DNA of 64,000 nt from NCBI GenBank assembly GCA_963773195.1, contig CAVZAE010000004.1, positions 124,001 to 188,000 on the forward strand, read 5' to 3'. The position numbers and the translations under genes were made by a program. How positions within the stretch are numbered: position 1 is the first letter of the stretch; the number at the start of each line of letters is the position of its first letter. The notes beneath the pieces were generated by a model. It made no database searches and had not been told where the DNA came from. It worked only from the letters and a program-made list of their open reading frames with translations. The stretch comes from CAIWHR01 sp963773195. Lineage in GTDB: Bacteria > Pseudomonadota > Gammaproteobacteria > Burkholderiales > Casimicrobiaceae. Shown here in pieces: positions 9,491 to 19,499 of the stretch.

Positions 9491-9982
9491 ATGGATACTC
9501 CTGTCACTGCAGTAACCTCTCGGAAGCGCATCGCGCTCGTGGCTCACGACCACAAGAAGACAGACTTGCTTGAGTGGGCTCGATTCAACCGCGACCTGCT
9601 AGCCAACCATGAGCTGTTGGCAACCGGGACAACCGGCGCTTTGCTGGAGGAGGCTCTACAGGTCCCCGTGGTCAAGCTCCAGAGCGGCCCGCTCGGGGGA
9701 GACCAGCAAGTCGGCGCTCGCATTGCCGAAGGCGCGGTCGACCTTGTCATCTTCTTCTGGGATCCAATGCAGCCACAGCCCCACGATCCTGACGTCAAAG
9801 CGCTACTGCGTATCGCCGTCGTGTGGAACATTCCGGTGGCCTGCAATCGGGCCTCGGCGGACTACATGATCTCCTCTCCGCTGCTGCTGTCCGCGTACGA
9901 GCGTCAGCTGCCGGAGTACGGGCCTTACCAGAATCGAAGCGTTCCGCTCCAGAGCCGGGTCGACGCGGCTGCGCTCGCGTAG
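9491..9982 (+). CDS. mgsA: Methylglyoxal synthase
   Basis: The enzyme converts dihydroxyacetone phosphate to methylglyoxal plus phosphate, a bypass of lower glycolysis under phosphate limitation. The 163-residue protein shows the family motifs at positions that match the E. coli numbering: AHDHKK with His19, GTTG for phosphate binding, GPLGGDQQ with Asp71, FFWDP with Asp91, and QPHDPD with His98 and Asp101. It is slightly longer at both ends than the usual 150 residues. It sits directly after a GNAT gene. The function is confident because all catalytic residues are present. Confidence 0.93.
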   Translation: MDTPVTAVTSRKRIALVAHDHKKTDLLEWARFNRDLLANHELLATGTTGALLEEALQVPVVKLQSGPLGGDQQVGARIAEGAVDLVIFFWDPMQPQPHDPDVKALLRIAVVWNIPVACNRASADYMISSPLLLSAYERQLPEYGPYQNRSVPLQSRVDAAALA

Positions 9983-10437
9983 CGAGGGGCCGGGCGGGAC
10001 GGCAAACACTGCGCCTGCAAGCTACGCGTCGCTGACGGTCGCCGCAGCGAGATCGATGGTGGGTGGCCACTCGCGTGGCTACCGTTGCCGTGTGCTTCGG
10101 TTCCTCGGCCCGAGCTAATCCTCAGACATCGTCTCGAGGGTGGCCGCTGCCCATCCGCCTCAGGTACACCCGCAACACGGGGCGTGCACAACAGCGAGAC
10201 ACTAATGCAGCAACCGGATCATCAACTTTTAGTACGAGAATCCGTCCCGAGCCGAGTCGCCGAAACGCTTTCAGTTGACGCCTTTCGCAGGTCCCTGTCA
10301 AGGCGTATCGCGTATCGCATCGGTGTGACGGCGACTACTTGCTGGCTAGCCGACTCACGTCAATGAACGTCCGCTTCTGGCCGTTAGTAGTCCGTCGTCA
10401 GCGACCGCACGAGCTCGGGTCAGGACCCGCGGATCGT
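9983..10437. other. Intergenic region with one dispersed-repeat copy
   Basis: There is no convincing gene in these 455 bases. At 10366-10400 there is AACGTCCGCTTCTGGCCG followed by TTAGTAGTCCGTCGTC, a degenerate member of a short repeat also seen at 33816, 37691 and 60683. The rest shows no hairpin with a T tract. Confidence 0.5.
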
Positions 10438-11124
10438 CTAGACGATGACACCGAACGCGGCGCCGACAACGCTGGTACATGCCATCGCGAACGCTCCCCA
10501 AATGAGAACCCGTAGCGCGCCCGCAATAATCGGGGCGCCACCAGCGCGCGCAGCTGCTGCGCCGAGCACCGCCAGGAACACAAGCGAGACCACAGCCGTG
10601 ATCGGGATGAGCGCGGGCCCCCGGAGCACGAAGGCCGGGATGAGCGCCACAATACCGCCGGCCGCGAAACTGATCGAGGACATCAGCGCTGCTTGGAACG
10701 GTCGCGCGGAGAGGTCCGGCGAGATACCAATGTCATCGCGTGCATGCGCGGCGAGCGCGTCGTGTGCCATCAACCGTTCAGCGACACGGTTTGCCAGTTC
10801 TGGGTCGAGGCCACGGCGCACATAAATTTCGGCCAGTTCGATTAGCTCGTTACCATACTCGTGCTTGAGCGCATATTTCTCGACTTCGAGATCAGCGCGT
10901 TCGGTCTCGGCTTGTGAGCTGACCGAGACGTATTCCCCCGCACCCATTGAAAGCACCCCGGCAACTAGACCAGCAACGCCGGCGACCGCTATTCCGTGCG
11001 GGTCGGTGTGCGCCGCCGCAACGCCTAAAACGAGACTGGATATCGACAGGGTGCCGTCGTTCGCACCGAGCACACCCGCACGCAACCATCCGGAGCGATG
11101 CGTGCGATGGACGTGTGGTGTCAT
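10438..11124 (-). CDS. VIT1/CCC1-family iron/manganese transporter
   Basis: The protein has 228 residues from the ATG at 11124, which is preceded by AGAGGACTGAAA; an upstream start would add 23 atypical residues. Five membrane helices are expected. Family features are the first-helix signature LRAGVLGANDGTLSISSLVLG, then GVLSMGAGEYVSVSSQAETE, and a cytoplasmic helical region with Glu/Asp residues (VEKYALKHEYGNELIELAEIY). Known members move Fe2+ or Mn2+ out of the cytoplasm. The H-V-H-R-T-H N-terminus is usual for bacterial members. It stands as a single gene. Confidence 0.88.
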   Translation of the reverse strand: MTPHVHRTHRSGWLRAGVLGANDGTLSISSLVLGVAAAHTDPHGIAVAGVAGLVAGVLSMGAGEYVSVSSQAETERADLEVEKYALKHEYGNELIELAEIYVRRGLDPELANRVAERLMAHDALAAHARDDIGISPDLSARPFQAALMSSISFAAGGIVALIPAFVLRGPALIPITAVVSLVFLAVLGAAAARAGGAPIIAGALRVLIWGAFAMACTSVVGAAFGVIV

Positions 11125-11271
11125 TTTCAGTCCTCTGAACTCGATGACGGCTCCAACAGGCCCGTCCGGAGCGACGGATACTGTCACCGTCATGGATGAA
11201 GGCCAGCTATCGCTTTGAGGCCGAATTTCTTGCGGTCACCCGCGCTGTCATCCAAATGCCGACACTCGAGT

Positions 11272-12484
11272 CTATGCTGCCAGCCACCGCTTGATCTGAG
11301 CGTAGACCTCCGATCGGCTGAGCAAGTCGAGGTGGTTGATGCCATAGGCCACCCACTGCTCGCGACTCGTCGAACGCCAACGCAAGCCGCGGATTCGCGT
11401 GGCGGCCGAGCGCGCTCGCGAGCGGCACGATGCCGTCGCCGAGCAGGCGGCCGGAAAGGTCGCCCGCCTTCTTGCCGGTGGTGGCCGCGATGGCGAAGCA
11501 CGCGACGCCTTCCGGCAGCGGCACGGTCACGCGGCGATCGCCGCTGCGCGCGAAGCGATCGCGCTTGTTCCAGTCCTCGTCGACCAGGTTGCCGAACCGC
11601 AGATCGGTGATGCCCGCGCTGCGGATCTTGCCGAGGCGCGCCAGTGGCGCGGAGTAGGGGCTCACGCCGAGCAGGATGTCGACCCAGTTGCCGCCGCGCT
11701 CGAGCGGCGCCCCGTGATGCGGCGTGCCGAGGAAGACGAGCTTGTCGAGCCGCCGCCGCCATTCGTGGCGCGCCAGCGCGCCGTAGTGGCAGGCGCTGCG
11801 GGCGACGAGCCCACCCATGCTGTGCCCGATCAGCACGAGCTCGGTCAACGGCACGGGCCAGACGCGCACCAGCGCTTCGAGCTGCTCGGCGAGCGCGCGC
11901 CCGTTGGTGGAGATGTGGAGCCCGCTGTTGTAGTGCAGGTAGACCGGCGTGTACCCGAGGTCGCGCGCCAGCGCGGCGCCGTGATCGTGCCCGTTGCGCT
12001 TCCATTGCAGGTCGTTCATGCACAGGCCGTGCAGCAGCACGAGCAGCTTGCCGCCGGCTTGCGGGATCGCCGCGGCCAGCGGCTCGCGTTCGAGAGGCAA
12101 TGCGATGCCGCCGCGGCGCAGGCGCATCGTGATCGCCAGCGGGTTGTCCGATGCCGCCAGGTAGTCGCCGAGCACGCCGTTCAGCGCGGCGAGCAGCGCC
12201 TCGCGCCCCGGCCAGGTGCTGCGCTCGCCGAGCAACGGCGTCAGCCGCGCGAGCAGCCGATCGAGGCCGTGCCCGACGAGCCCGATCACGCCGTGGATGC
12301 TCCGGTAGACCAGGCGCGTGATGCCGGTCGTCCGGTCCCGCTTCGGCTTGGCGATCATCCGCGGGACGCTGGCGATCTGGTGATGCATCGCCTCGACCAG
12401 GTCGACGACGCCGGCGATGCCGGCGATCGTCAGCCGGTTGACCCCGCGAAGATCGGCAGCGTGTACCCGGAGCTTCTTGACCAT
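11272..12484 (-). CDS. Alpha/beta-hydrolase (lipase-like), frame change near the C-terminus
   Basis: The protein is about 400 residues. The oxyanion region is LLVLLHGLCMNDLQW, the nucleophile elbow is LVLIGHSMGGLVARSAC, and PHHGAPLERGGNW is typical of PGAP1/lipase-type hydrolases. A later GDGIVPLASA carries the likely catalytic Asp. A one-base insertion near 11362 switches the frame; on correction the end reads AYGINHLDLLSR and then LAA-stop at 11272, supplying the expected catalytic His. There is no signal peptide, but the N-terminal 100 residues are amphipathic. The substrate is unknown. Confidence 0.8.
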
Positions 12485-12819
12485 AGACGGATCATTCTAA
12501 TCGAGACCGTTCAGGTGTCTTGGCGGCCTGGGCCATTTCGTCGCGCGAATCTCCACACGCAATCAGATTGTCCACTATGGCGGTTTCCAGCCGGTCAGCG
12601 ACAGTCCTAAGCGTCTGCCGCCTGCTACTTGACTTACACCGTTGACTTGACCCGCATCAGGGCGTGCACGAATCAGCCGTAACTTGGGAATATCACGAGC
12701 GTACCAGCGAACGGATGCTGAACCATCCAACGATGCGAATGAGACCGATTTGCGCGACTGCGCGAGCCCCATCGAGTTGATTTCAAACCGCGCCGACCTC
12801 GCGGGAGCAGCATGCGTCG
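12485..12819. other. Intergenic, nothing recognisable
   Basis: These 335 bases lie between the lipase-like gene and the end of the tachylectin-matrixin gene. I see no coding signal of the expected GC3 pattern, no strong terminator hairpin and no copy of the dispersed repeats. Confidence 0.4.
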
Positions 12820-15342
12820 TCAGTTGAACGCAGTCCATATCGTGTGGTCGTCTTCGACGCCTTTCCAGGCGATGAAGATTCGACCCTTGAAGACAGTGAT
12901 GGAAGGACGGTCGGATGTCCCCACGCCAGGGATTTGGGCCTGCGTGCTCCAGTCGACCGGCGCAGCCCCGGCCTGGCCCGGCGCTCCCATCGTGAAGTAG
13001 ATCCCCTGGTCGTCCTCGACGCCGCGCCAAAGCAGCAGCACTTCCCGATCGCTCGCAGATCGCACGAGGGTCGTGACGCTCGGCCCGCGAAGGCTGCCGG
13101 GCACGCCGATCTCGGTCGTTCCGTCACCCCCATTCCCGACCACGATCCACTGCAGGATCTCCTGCGGTTGCCAGAAGGGCAGTTGCACCGTGCCGGTGAA
13201 TATCGTCGTATAGAGTGCATCGTCCCCTTCGATGCCGCGCCAGACGATTCGGGGCAAGCCGTTGAAGTCCACGCATGCACTGGGTCGATCGGTGCTTCCC
13301 GTGCCTCCGATGCGATGCGTGCCGGGCGTCCAGCCGTTCTGCCAGAAATTGAAGTAGAGACCGGTGTCGCCGGGGACGCCTCTCCAGACCAGGAGCGGTG
13401 ACCCCTTCCAGATCGTCATTGCGGGCCCGTTGGCTGAGCCCGCTCCGGGAACCGGCGCAATGCCGCTCCAGTGATCGCCCAGGTCACTGCTCGTGGCCCA
13501 ATACACCGCGTCGTCGTCCGCGATGCCCCGCAGGGCCAACCACAGCGTGTTGCCATCCCAGGCCAGCGCCGGGCCATCCGTGGTGCCGGTACCGGGGACG
13601 ACGCGCTGGGGGGTCCAGGTGAGGCCATCGGTCGACCGGCAGGTCCAGATGGAATCGTCGGGATCGATTCCCTTCCACGCCATGACCAACCAAGGCCCGC
13701 ACGCGCAGACGACAGGCGATGAATCCGTGCCGATCCCTTCGACCGCTCGTTGCGGCGCCCAGCCATAGAGCGCTCGCATCGACTGGATGTCGTCGGCCCC
13801 GAGCGTTTCGGCGTTGGAGCTCAACGGCGTCATCATGGAGGCACTGTTGGTGTTGTGCAAAAGGCCCAGCGCGTGGCCAATCTCGTGGGTCGCAACGCTC
13901 AAGAGGCTCGACACGTTCGGTGCGAGCGGCGGCCCGCCAGGTGGCACCTGGGGCGCGAAGACGACGGCAGGGTTGTTGCTGAAGTGAATGACATTGCCCC
14001 GTGGCTCGGTCTCTCCGAGCGTGAGGCCACCGGTTGCAGTGGCGCCGCCGAGATCCTTGGCGTCGAAGACAATGTCCCCGTCGGAGTTCACGTATTGGAA
14101 GCTCAACGCGAGACCCGTGCTCGGAGACAGTGGATTGGGCGTGCTCCAGATAGCGAACGCCCGATTGATGATCGACCACAGGGTGGCGGGCGCGGGCGTG
14201 GATGTGGACGCCAGCGGCGGAGACCCGACCGGAATGTTGGAGACCGAAGCGTTGGCGTCGATGCTCCACGTGAGAGGCATGCGGCGGGGAATGTTCGTTT
14301 GGCCGCTGATCCCGTAGGAGCGCGGACCCAGCGTCGGCGAACCGGGCGGGTCCTTGAATTCGCAGAAGCGATGGGGTTGCGCGAGCGAATGACCGTTGAC
14401 CGCCCGGTCGGTCCCGTCGGCGAAGACGAATTCGGATCCGGACCAGAAGGTGTCCATGACGATCGGGCCTTCCCACTCGAAGCTTCCGTCGGACATGCCG
14501 ACGTGACGCCATCGGATCAGGCGTCCGCCCGACACGCCTGTACCTGGGCCCGCTGTCGTCGTGCTGCTCAGTTGCAGCGCCTCGACTCCGTAGATGTACC
14601 CGTTGCCCGCGTAGAACACATGCTCGTAGATGCCCCATCCCGTGCCGACTTTCTTCGGTGGGCTCAGCGTGGGGGCACCCCTTCTCTGATCCGCGTGACG
14701 ATGCCACACGAGATCGCCGTTGGCCCTGACGACATAGATCACACCGTCGGACCCGGCGAAGACGTGCTTGTACCCTCCCCACCCGGAAGCGATTTCGCGC
14801 CGCTCCTCCCATTTGAAGGTGCCGTCGACGTGGCCGGCGTGCCGCTGCCACAGCAATTTGCCGCTCGGAGTGACCGCGCTCGGTGGACGGTCGACGCTGC
14901 TGTTTTGGCCGTTGCCTTCGACCGCATAGATGATCCCATCGCCGGAAGAGAAGACGTGCTTGAATCTCGACCACCCGACTCCCACCTGCCGTGGGCCGAC
15001 CCAACGGAACGTGCCGTCTTCGTGCCCGAGGTGCCGCGCCCACATGAGCCGGCCTCCGGACGCGGGCGTGTTGCTCGCCTTGTTGAGGCTCAGCGTCGCG
15101 TCGACTTCCGGCTCGACGTAATACACGATGCCTCCACGCCCGTCGAAGACCTGCTTCAACCCGCCCCATCCGGTGCCCACCGTCTTCCGGTGGTTCCACG
15201 TCACGCTGCCGTCGCGGATGCCGGAAAACCGATGCCACATCAACTGTCCCCCGCGCGCTGCCGTGGTCCTTCCCACGGCTGGCACAGTGGCTGCGACGAA
15301 AGGATCGATCGAATAGATGACGCCATCGGGCGGCAGGCTCAT
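12820..15342 (-). CDS. Tachylectin-like/matrixin metalloprotease fusion with C-terminal W-G repeats
   Basis: The protein has 840 residues and three parts. Residues 1-330 hold about five to six tachylectin-2-like units (pattern W-x-R-H-x-G-x-x-D-G-S/T-x-x-W and G-x-G-W-x-x-x-K-H-V-F). Residues 345-535 are a matrixin-type metalloprotease with the zinc motif HEIGHALGLLHN at about residue 485 and a Met-turn SMM. Residues 540-840 hold about six repeats of the form W-R/K-G-I/V-x-x-D-D-x-I/L-Y/W, resembling a lectin-like beta-propeller. No classical signal peptide is visible at MSLPPDGVIYS, although such a protein should act outside the cell. Sugar-directed proteolysis is inferred from the domain mix. 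Confidence 0.85.
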   Translation of the reverse strand: MSLPPDGVIYSIDPFVAATVPAVGRTTAARGGQLMWHRFSGIRDGSVTWNHRKTVGTGWGGLKQVFDGRGGIVYYVEPEVDATLSLNKASNTPASGGRLMWARHLGHEDGTFRWVGPRQVGVGWSRFKHVFSSGDGIIYAVEGNGQNSSVDRPPSAVTPSGKLLWQRHAGHVDGTFKWEERREIASGWGGYKHVFAGSDGVIYVVRANGDLVWHRHADQRRGAPTLSPPKKVGTGWGIYEHVFYAGNGYIYGVEALQLSSTTTAGPGTGVSGGRLIRWRHVGMSDGSFEWEGPIVMDTFWSGSEFVFADGTDRAVNGHSLAQPHRFCEFKDPPGSPTLGPRSYGISGQTNIPRRMPLTWSIDANASVSNIPVGSPPLASTSTPAPATLWSIINRAFAIWSTPNPLSPSTGLALSFQYVNSDGDIVFDAKDLGGATATGGLTLGETEPRGNVIHFSNNPAVVFAPQVPPGGPPLAPNVSSLLSVATHEIGHALGLLHNTNSASMMTPLSSNAETLGADDIQSMRALYGWAPQRAVEGIGTDSSPVVCACGPWLVMAWKGIDPDDSIWTCRSTDGLTWTPQRVVPGTGTTDGPALAWDGNTLWLALRGIADDDAVYWATSSDLGDHWSGIAPVPGAGSANGPAMTIWKGSPLLVWRGVPGDTGLYFNFWQNGWTPGTHRIGGTGSTDRPSACVDFNGLPRIVWRGIEGDDALYTTIFTGTVQLPFWQPQEILQWIVVGNGGDGTTEIGVPGSLRGPSVTTLVRSASDREVLLLWRGVEDDQGIYFTMGAPGQAGAAPVDWSTQAQIPGVGTSDRPSITVFKGRIFIAWKGVEDDHTIWTAFN

Positions 15343-15995
15343 GACAAGTTCTCCTTCGGCTGCATTGACCCTGCGCGGTCAGAGCTTGCGCGAGGGGCGC
15401 CGGAACCTCGGCGTCGGTGAACGGACGATCGATGACCGGTGGCACCACCCCCGGGCCGGTCGAGTCGTCGCAAGGGTTATGTCGCATGTCGGCTCCCGGG
15501 CTGATCGAGCACCGGGAACCCTCCGACTCGCGGTCGGGTGGGACCATGGCCACTCACGGCCTCCTGTCCACTGAAACGCAGATCGAGGCAGAAACATGCC
15601 ATCACCGCCGAACTTCGCGGTCGCCGTTGATGGCCGGGGTGCGGCCGGGGCCACGGGTCGAGTCAGTGCGTTGCGTGCAAGCAGGGCGAGCCAGGCGTGG
15701 GGCGGCTATGGCTTGAAACTCTTTCCTACGCGGCGTAGCCTAAGGTCGTACGTGATGGGGTTCTGATCGGTGCTCGCGGATATGGGTGTCAGTCGTGAGT
15801 ATCGGTGTTCGCGGGTACAGTGTCCCGCAACCGGATGCTCCCCCGAGTTCGCAGCCGCGAGGTGGCACCGATATTAGGCAATCACGAGCGAGAGGTATCT
15901 TATCGATGACACCCACTACATGAGATCCCCGAAGCCGGCCACCAACCGCCGGCGTACGTTGCGGTGAACGCAACGAAACGCGATATGTCGATCCT
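15343..15995. other. Intergenic region with two tandem IS21-end-like units
   Basis: No gene is supported. At 15766-15779 (ATCGGTGCTCGCGG) and 15801-15814 (ATCGGTGTTCGCGG) there are two copies of one motif 35 bases apart. Each is followed by a similar GGGTGTC or CAGTGTC. This layout, with repeated ATCGGTGTTCGCGG units, recalls the multiple transposase sites at IS21-family ends, but no istA/istB genes are present here. The identification as an IS21 remnant comes from memory of such ends and needs a database check. Confidence 0.4.
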
Positions 15996-16030
15996 GCGAA
16001 GCCCCGCGATTATCGTGGGGCTTCGCTTTG
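15996..16030. terminator. Strong hairpin with short T-rich tail
   Basis: The perfect-type inverted repeat GCGAAGCCCCGCGA / TCGTGGGGCTTCGC has only a few loop bases and is followed by TTTGG on the plus strand. The T run is weak, so it may be a bidirectional terminator or a conserved repeat hairpin. Its right arm plus tail, 20 bases at 16011-16030, occurs again exactly at 37332-37351. Confidence 0.5.
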
Positions 16031-16051
16031 GTGCTGTGCCCTACGCGGCCC

Positions 16052-17741
16052 TTAGAAAATGCGGCCGTGAGGCAGGTGTGCCTTACCCTGCGGCTGATGC
16101 GGCTCAGTGCACAACCCTGCGTTCGGAATAGGAATGATTGAGCCGAGGAATCGCGGTTGGTGCCGCGCGAGTAGCGCTTGCTCGAGATCGTAGGCCATCG
16201 CGAGCAACTGCGGTTCCTCCAGGAAGGTGCTGTACATCAGCATGCCCGCGGGTCTGCCGGAGCTCCGAATGCCGACAGGCATCGAAAAATTCGGATAACC
16301 GGCCACCGCGGGTCCGGTGGAATTGGTCAGGTGCGGCGCAACGATCGCGTCCAGATCATCACGGATCAGCGCGTCATCAATCCCGGCGCGAGCGGCGGTC
16401 GTCGCATGATTACGCGCAGCAATGTAGGTCGGATCACTGAGATCGCCTACCGCCTCGGCCGCCTCGAAGATTTCCTGGCCGTAGTACACCAACTCCTGGA
16501 CGCAATGCGCGTTGTCGAACGCGATCAAGTCCGCCAGTGTGCGAAGGTTGGTATGCGATAAGGTTTGCAGATATTGCGCGATCTGCGTTTTGAACTCGAA
16601 CAGCAGTGCGGTGAACTCGTCGTCGGTGTAAGCGAACACGTCGCCGGTGTCGGTGTCGACGATCGTCGCGCCCAGACTTGCCATCACGGCCAATGCGTTT
16701 TCCGCGAAAGCGACTGTCTCTTCGTCACCCGGAATGCCGCTCCCGTAGTAGCTGTAATCGAAAAAGCGGACGTCACGGCCGATCCGTTTACCCTGCAGCG
16801 AACCGCGTTGCAGAAATTGCGTGTAATCGCTTGGCAGCGGCTGCCCGGCAACGGCGCCGAACGGTGTTTGCATGATGCCGAGCAGAATCGCGACGTCGGT
16901 CACACTGCGAGCCATTGGACCGGCGGTGTCTTGTTGATGACTGATCGGAACGATTCCGTCCTGCGAGATGAGCCCGAGCGTCGGCTTCAGGCCAAAGATG
17001 TTTTCAACGGCCGACGGACCGGTGATGGAACCGTCGGTCTCGGTGCCAACCGCCGCCGCGCACAGACTTGCCGCCGCGGCTGCACCCGAACCGGAGCTTG
17101 ATCCCCATGACGTGTAGCTCAAGTCGTAGGCATTCTTTGTGTCCCCGCCGCGCGCGCTCCAACCGACGGCCAGAGGATATACATTGTCGGTTCCGCGGAA
17201 GTTCGCCCACTCGCCGAGATTCGATTTGCCGAGAATGATGGCTCCCGCGGCGCGCAGTCTTTGAATCAGCGGCGCGTCGGCGGGAACGTTGCTGCCGTAA
17301 AGCGCAAGCGAGCCTGCAGTGGTCTGCATGTTGTCGAGGGTCGCGATGTTGTCTTTGACCAGCAGCGGAATTCCGTGCAGCGGTCCACGCACGTGACCCG
17401 GCTCTCCGTTCGTTGTCGAGACCGGCGGCAATCGCGATTGCATTCGGGTTCGTTTCGATCACCGCATGCAGCGTTGGATTCAGTTGTTGGATCCGTTTCA
17501 GATAGCCCTGGACAAGCTCCCTTGCACTCAGCTGTCCGGCCGCCATCGCCGCTTGCAATTGCATGATGCTCGCTTCGACGAATGGATAATCCGTGCCGGC
17601 ACTTGCGCTCTCCTTGAAGAGCGATGCCAGTCCGCCGGTGAGTAATGCAGCGCCACCGGCTGCGGTTGTTCCGATAAAGCTCCGTCGAGTCATAGGATGA
17701 CGGCCGCTCTTCGCTGATGGGTTGGGCTGCGGTGAAGTCAT
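16052..17741 (-). CDS. Tat-exported amidase (amidase-signature family), one frame change
   Basis: Members hydrolyse amide bonds with a Ser-cisSer-Lys triad. The N-terminus from 17741 (GGAGAATCGATT ribosome site) carries a Tat motif (TRRSFIG) and a hydrophobic segment. Then come VQGYLKRIQQLNP, the lysine strand GIPLLVKDNIAT, and the signature SWGSSSGSGAAAAA with GTETDGSI, supplying Lys, cis-Ser and Ser. A frame change near 17400, probably one extra G, separates the N-terminal 105 residues from the rest. The total length of about 560 is normal. The function class is sure; the substrate is unknown. Confidence 0.88.
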
Positions 17742-18044
17742 AATCGATTCTCCGTTCCAGCAAAACACATCTCGCTTCGATCCCGGTCTTGTGAGATTAA
17801 TGGGGGCCTCCTGACTGTCGCCGCGCATCTCCCTGGCGACAGGCAGGCACGAAAACTTATACTCGCCGTCACTGCTCGATTCAAGGATTGGGGAACGTCC
17901 CCGTGGTTTGTTCTGGACATCACCCTCGGCCCTCAGCTTTGACACTCGGGCCGAGTACGAAAAGGGATCGCAGCCGGCATGCGGCGCGATTGCGTCCCGG
18001 CTTGGTCCCCAGCGACCGCTGCCGACCCGTTGCTGCCTGTCGCC

Positions 18045-18262
18045 GCGGGGCTACAACCAGAACGTAGCAGGCCACTTCGAACGGGTCCGCCACCAGCGGG
18101 CGCCCGGTGTGACCACGCGCGGTGTATGTCATCATTCCGATCGTCATGCCACCGATCGCCCTGACCGTCAGCGCATGCACCGCGAAGAGCTCGCCTACGA
18201 AGCCAAGCGCGGCGAATACGCGTAGCACGAGGCTTCGCGTAACGACGGGCAGCACGATCGGC
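18045..18262 (-). pseudogene. Remnant of an nnrS-like heme/copper membrane protein
   Basis: The minus strand encodes HALTVRAIGGMTIGMMTYTARGHTGRPL, closely matching the conserved core of NnrS (nitrite/nitric oxide response, twelve-helix membrane protein). The core pattern is A-L-T-x-G-A-I-G-G-M-T followed by T-x-R-T-A-R-G-H-T-G-R-P-L. Only about 70 residues survive. Upstream and downstream membrane helices are missing and no start is present. The fragment ends about 100 bases before xylF on the opposite strand. Confidence 0.7.
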
Positions 18263-18297
18263 GAGATAAACGAGACCTTGCTCTCCTCTGCTTGCTG

Positions 18298-18327
18298 TTG
18301 ACAGTCTCGGATAGCCCGGCCTAGCAT
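18298..18327 (+). promoter_or_regulatory. Candidate sigma-70 promoter for xylFHG
   Basis: A consensus -35 box TTGACA (18298-18303) is followed after 18 bases by TAGCAT (18322-18327) as -10. Transcription would begin about 30 bases before the xylF start at 18365, which has GAGGAAAG as ribosome site. The prediction is from sequence only. Confidence 0.5.
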
Positions 18328-18364
18328 TTGAGCGCTGTCACACCCAACCGAGGAAAGCACGCAA

Positions 18365-19395
18365 ATGACGCTGATCCGAACCCTAACCGCATTGGCGCTC
18401 GGCATGAGCGCTTTCGGCGCGCTGGCGCAAACCGTCGTGGGCGTCAGCTGGTCCAACTTCCAGGAAGAGCGCTGGAAGACCGACGAGGCGGCGATCAAGG
18501 CGCAGCTCGAGAAGCTCGGCGCCAAGTACATCAGCGCCGATGCGGGCGGCTCGCCCGAGAAGCAGCTCGGCCGACATCGACGGCCTGATGGCCAAGGGCG
18601 CCAAGGTGCTGATCGTGCTGGCGATGGACAAGGACGCGATCCTGCCGGCGGTGAACAAGGCGCGCAAGCAGAAGATCCCGGTCGTCGCCTACGACCGGCT
18701 GATCGAGGCGCCCGGCGTGTTCTACATCACGTTCGACAACATGGAGGTCGGCCGCATGCAGGCGCGCGCCGTGTTCAAGGTCGCAGCCCAAGGGCAACTA
18801 CGTGTTCATCAAGGGCTCGCCGACCGATCCGAACGCCAACTTCCTGCGCGCCGGCGCAGCAGGAGGTGGTCGACGCGGCGGTCAAGAAGGGCGACATCAA
18901 GATCGTCGGCGACGAATACACCGACGGCTGGAAGCCCGAGGTCGCGCAGAAGAACATGGAGCAGATCCTCACCAAGACCGGCGGCAAGGTCGACGCGGTG
19001 GTCGCGTCCAACGACGGCACCGCCGGCGGCGTCGTCGCGGCGCTCACGGCCAAGGGCATCCGCGGCATCCCGGTGTCGGGCCAGGACGCGCGACATCGCG
19101 GCGCTGAACCGCGTCGCGCTCGGCACGCAGACCGTGTCGGTGTGGAAGGATTCGCGCGACCTCGGCCGCGAAGCGGCCGAGCGCGGCCGTCGCGCTCGGC
19201 AGCGGGCAAGCCGGTCGACAAGGCGATCGACCTGGAGCGGCGGCGAGAAGAAGGTCGCGCTGCAGTCGCGCTTCCTGACGCCGGTGCCGATCACGCGCGA
19301 CAACCTCGACGTCGTCGTCAAGGCCGGCTGGATCAAGAAGGACGAGCTGTGCAAGGGCGTGAGCGGCCGACAAGGCGCCTGCGGCCTGCAAGTAG
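18365..19395 (+). pseudogene. xylF: xylF: D-xylose ABC transporter periplasmic binding protein, about seven frame changes
   Basis: After a signal peptide (MTLIRTLTALALGMSAFGALAQ), the protein follows XylF closely: VVGVSWSNFQEERWKTDEAA, DIDGLMAKGAKVLIVLAMDK, then PVVAYDRLI, GDEYTDGWKPEVAQKNMEQ, SNDGTAGGVVAAL, VSGQDA and DNLDVVVKAGWIKKDELCKG, ending in CK-stop at 19395. To read it, about seven single extra bases must be skipped (near 18569, 18785, 18856, 19090, 19182, 19232 and 19366). Protein similarity is perfect between breaks and there are no substitutions to stop. This argues for sequencing error rather than decay. It is the first gene of xylFHG. Confidence 0.85.
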
Positions 19396-19499
19396 GCGAG
19401 CTGCGCATGCTGAGGGCCGCTGCGGCCCGCGGCGGCGACGCCGCGGGGCCTGTCGCGGCCGCCGCTGACTGCCGGCGTCGAGCCATCGTGGGTCGGCCG

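Noticed and set aside
11399..12610. 403-codon plus-strand frame opposite the lipase-like gene
   Set aside because: Composition typical of an antisense frame, no motif, no ribosome site.
13750..15420. 556-codon plus-strand open frame opposite the tachylectin-matrixin gene
   Set aside because: Antisense shadow; the minus strand shows repeated lectin units and the zinc motif.
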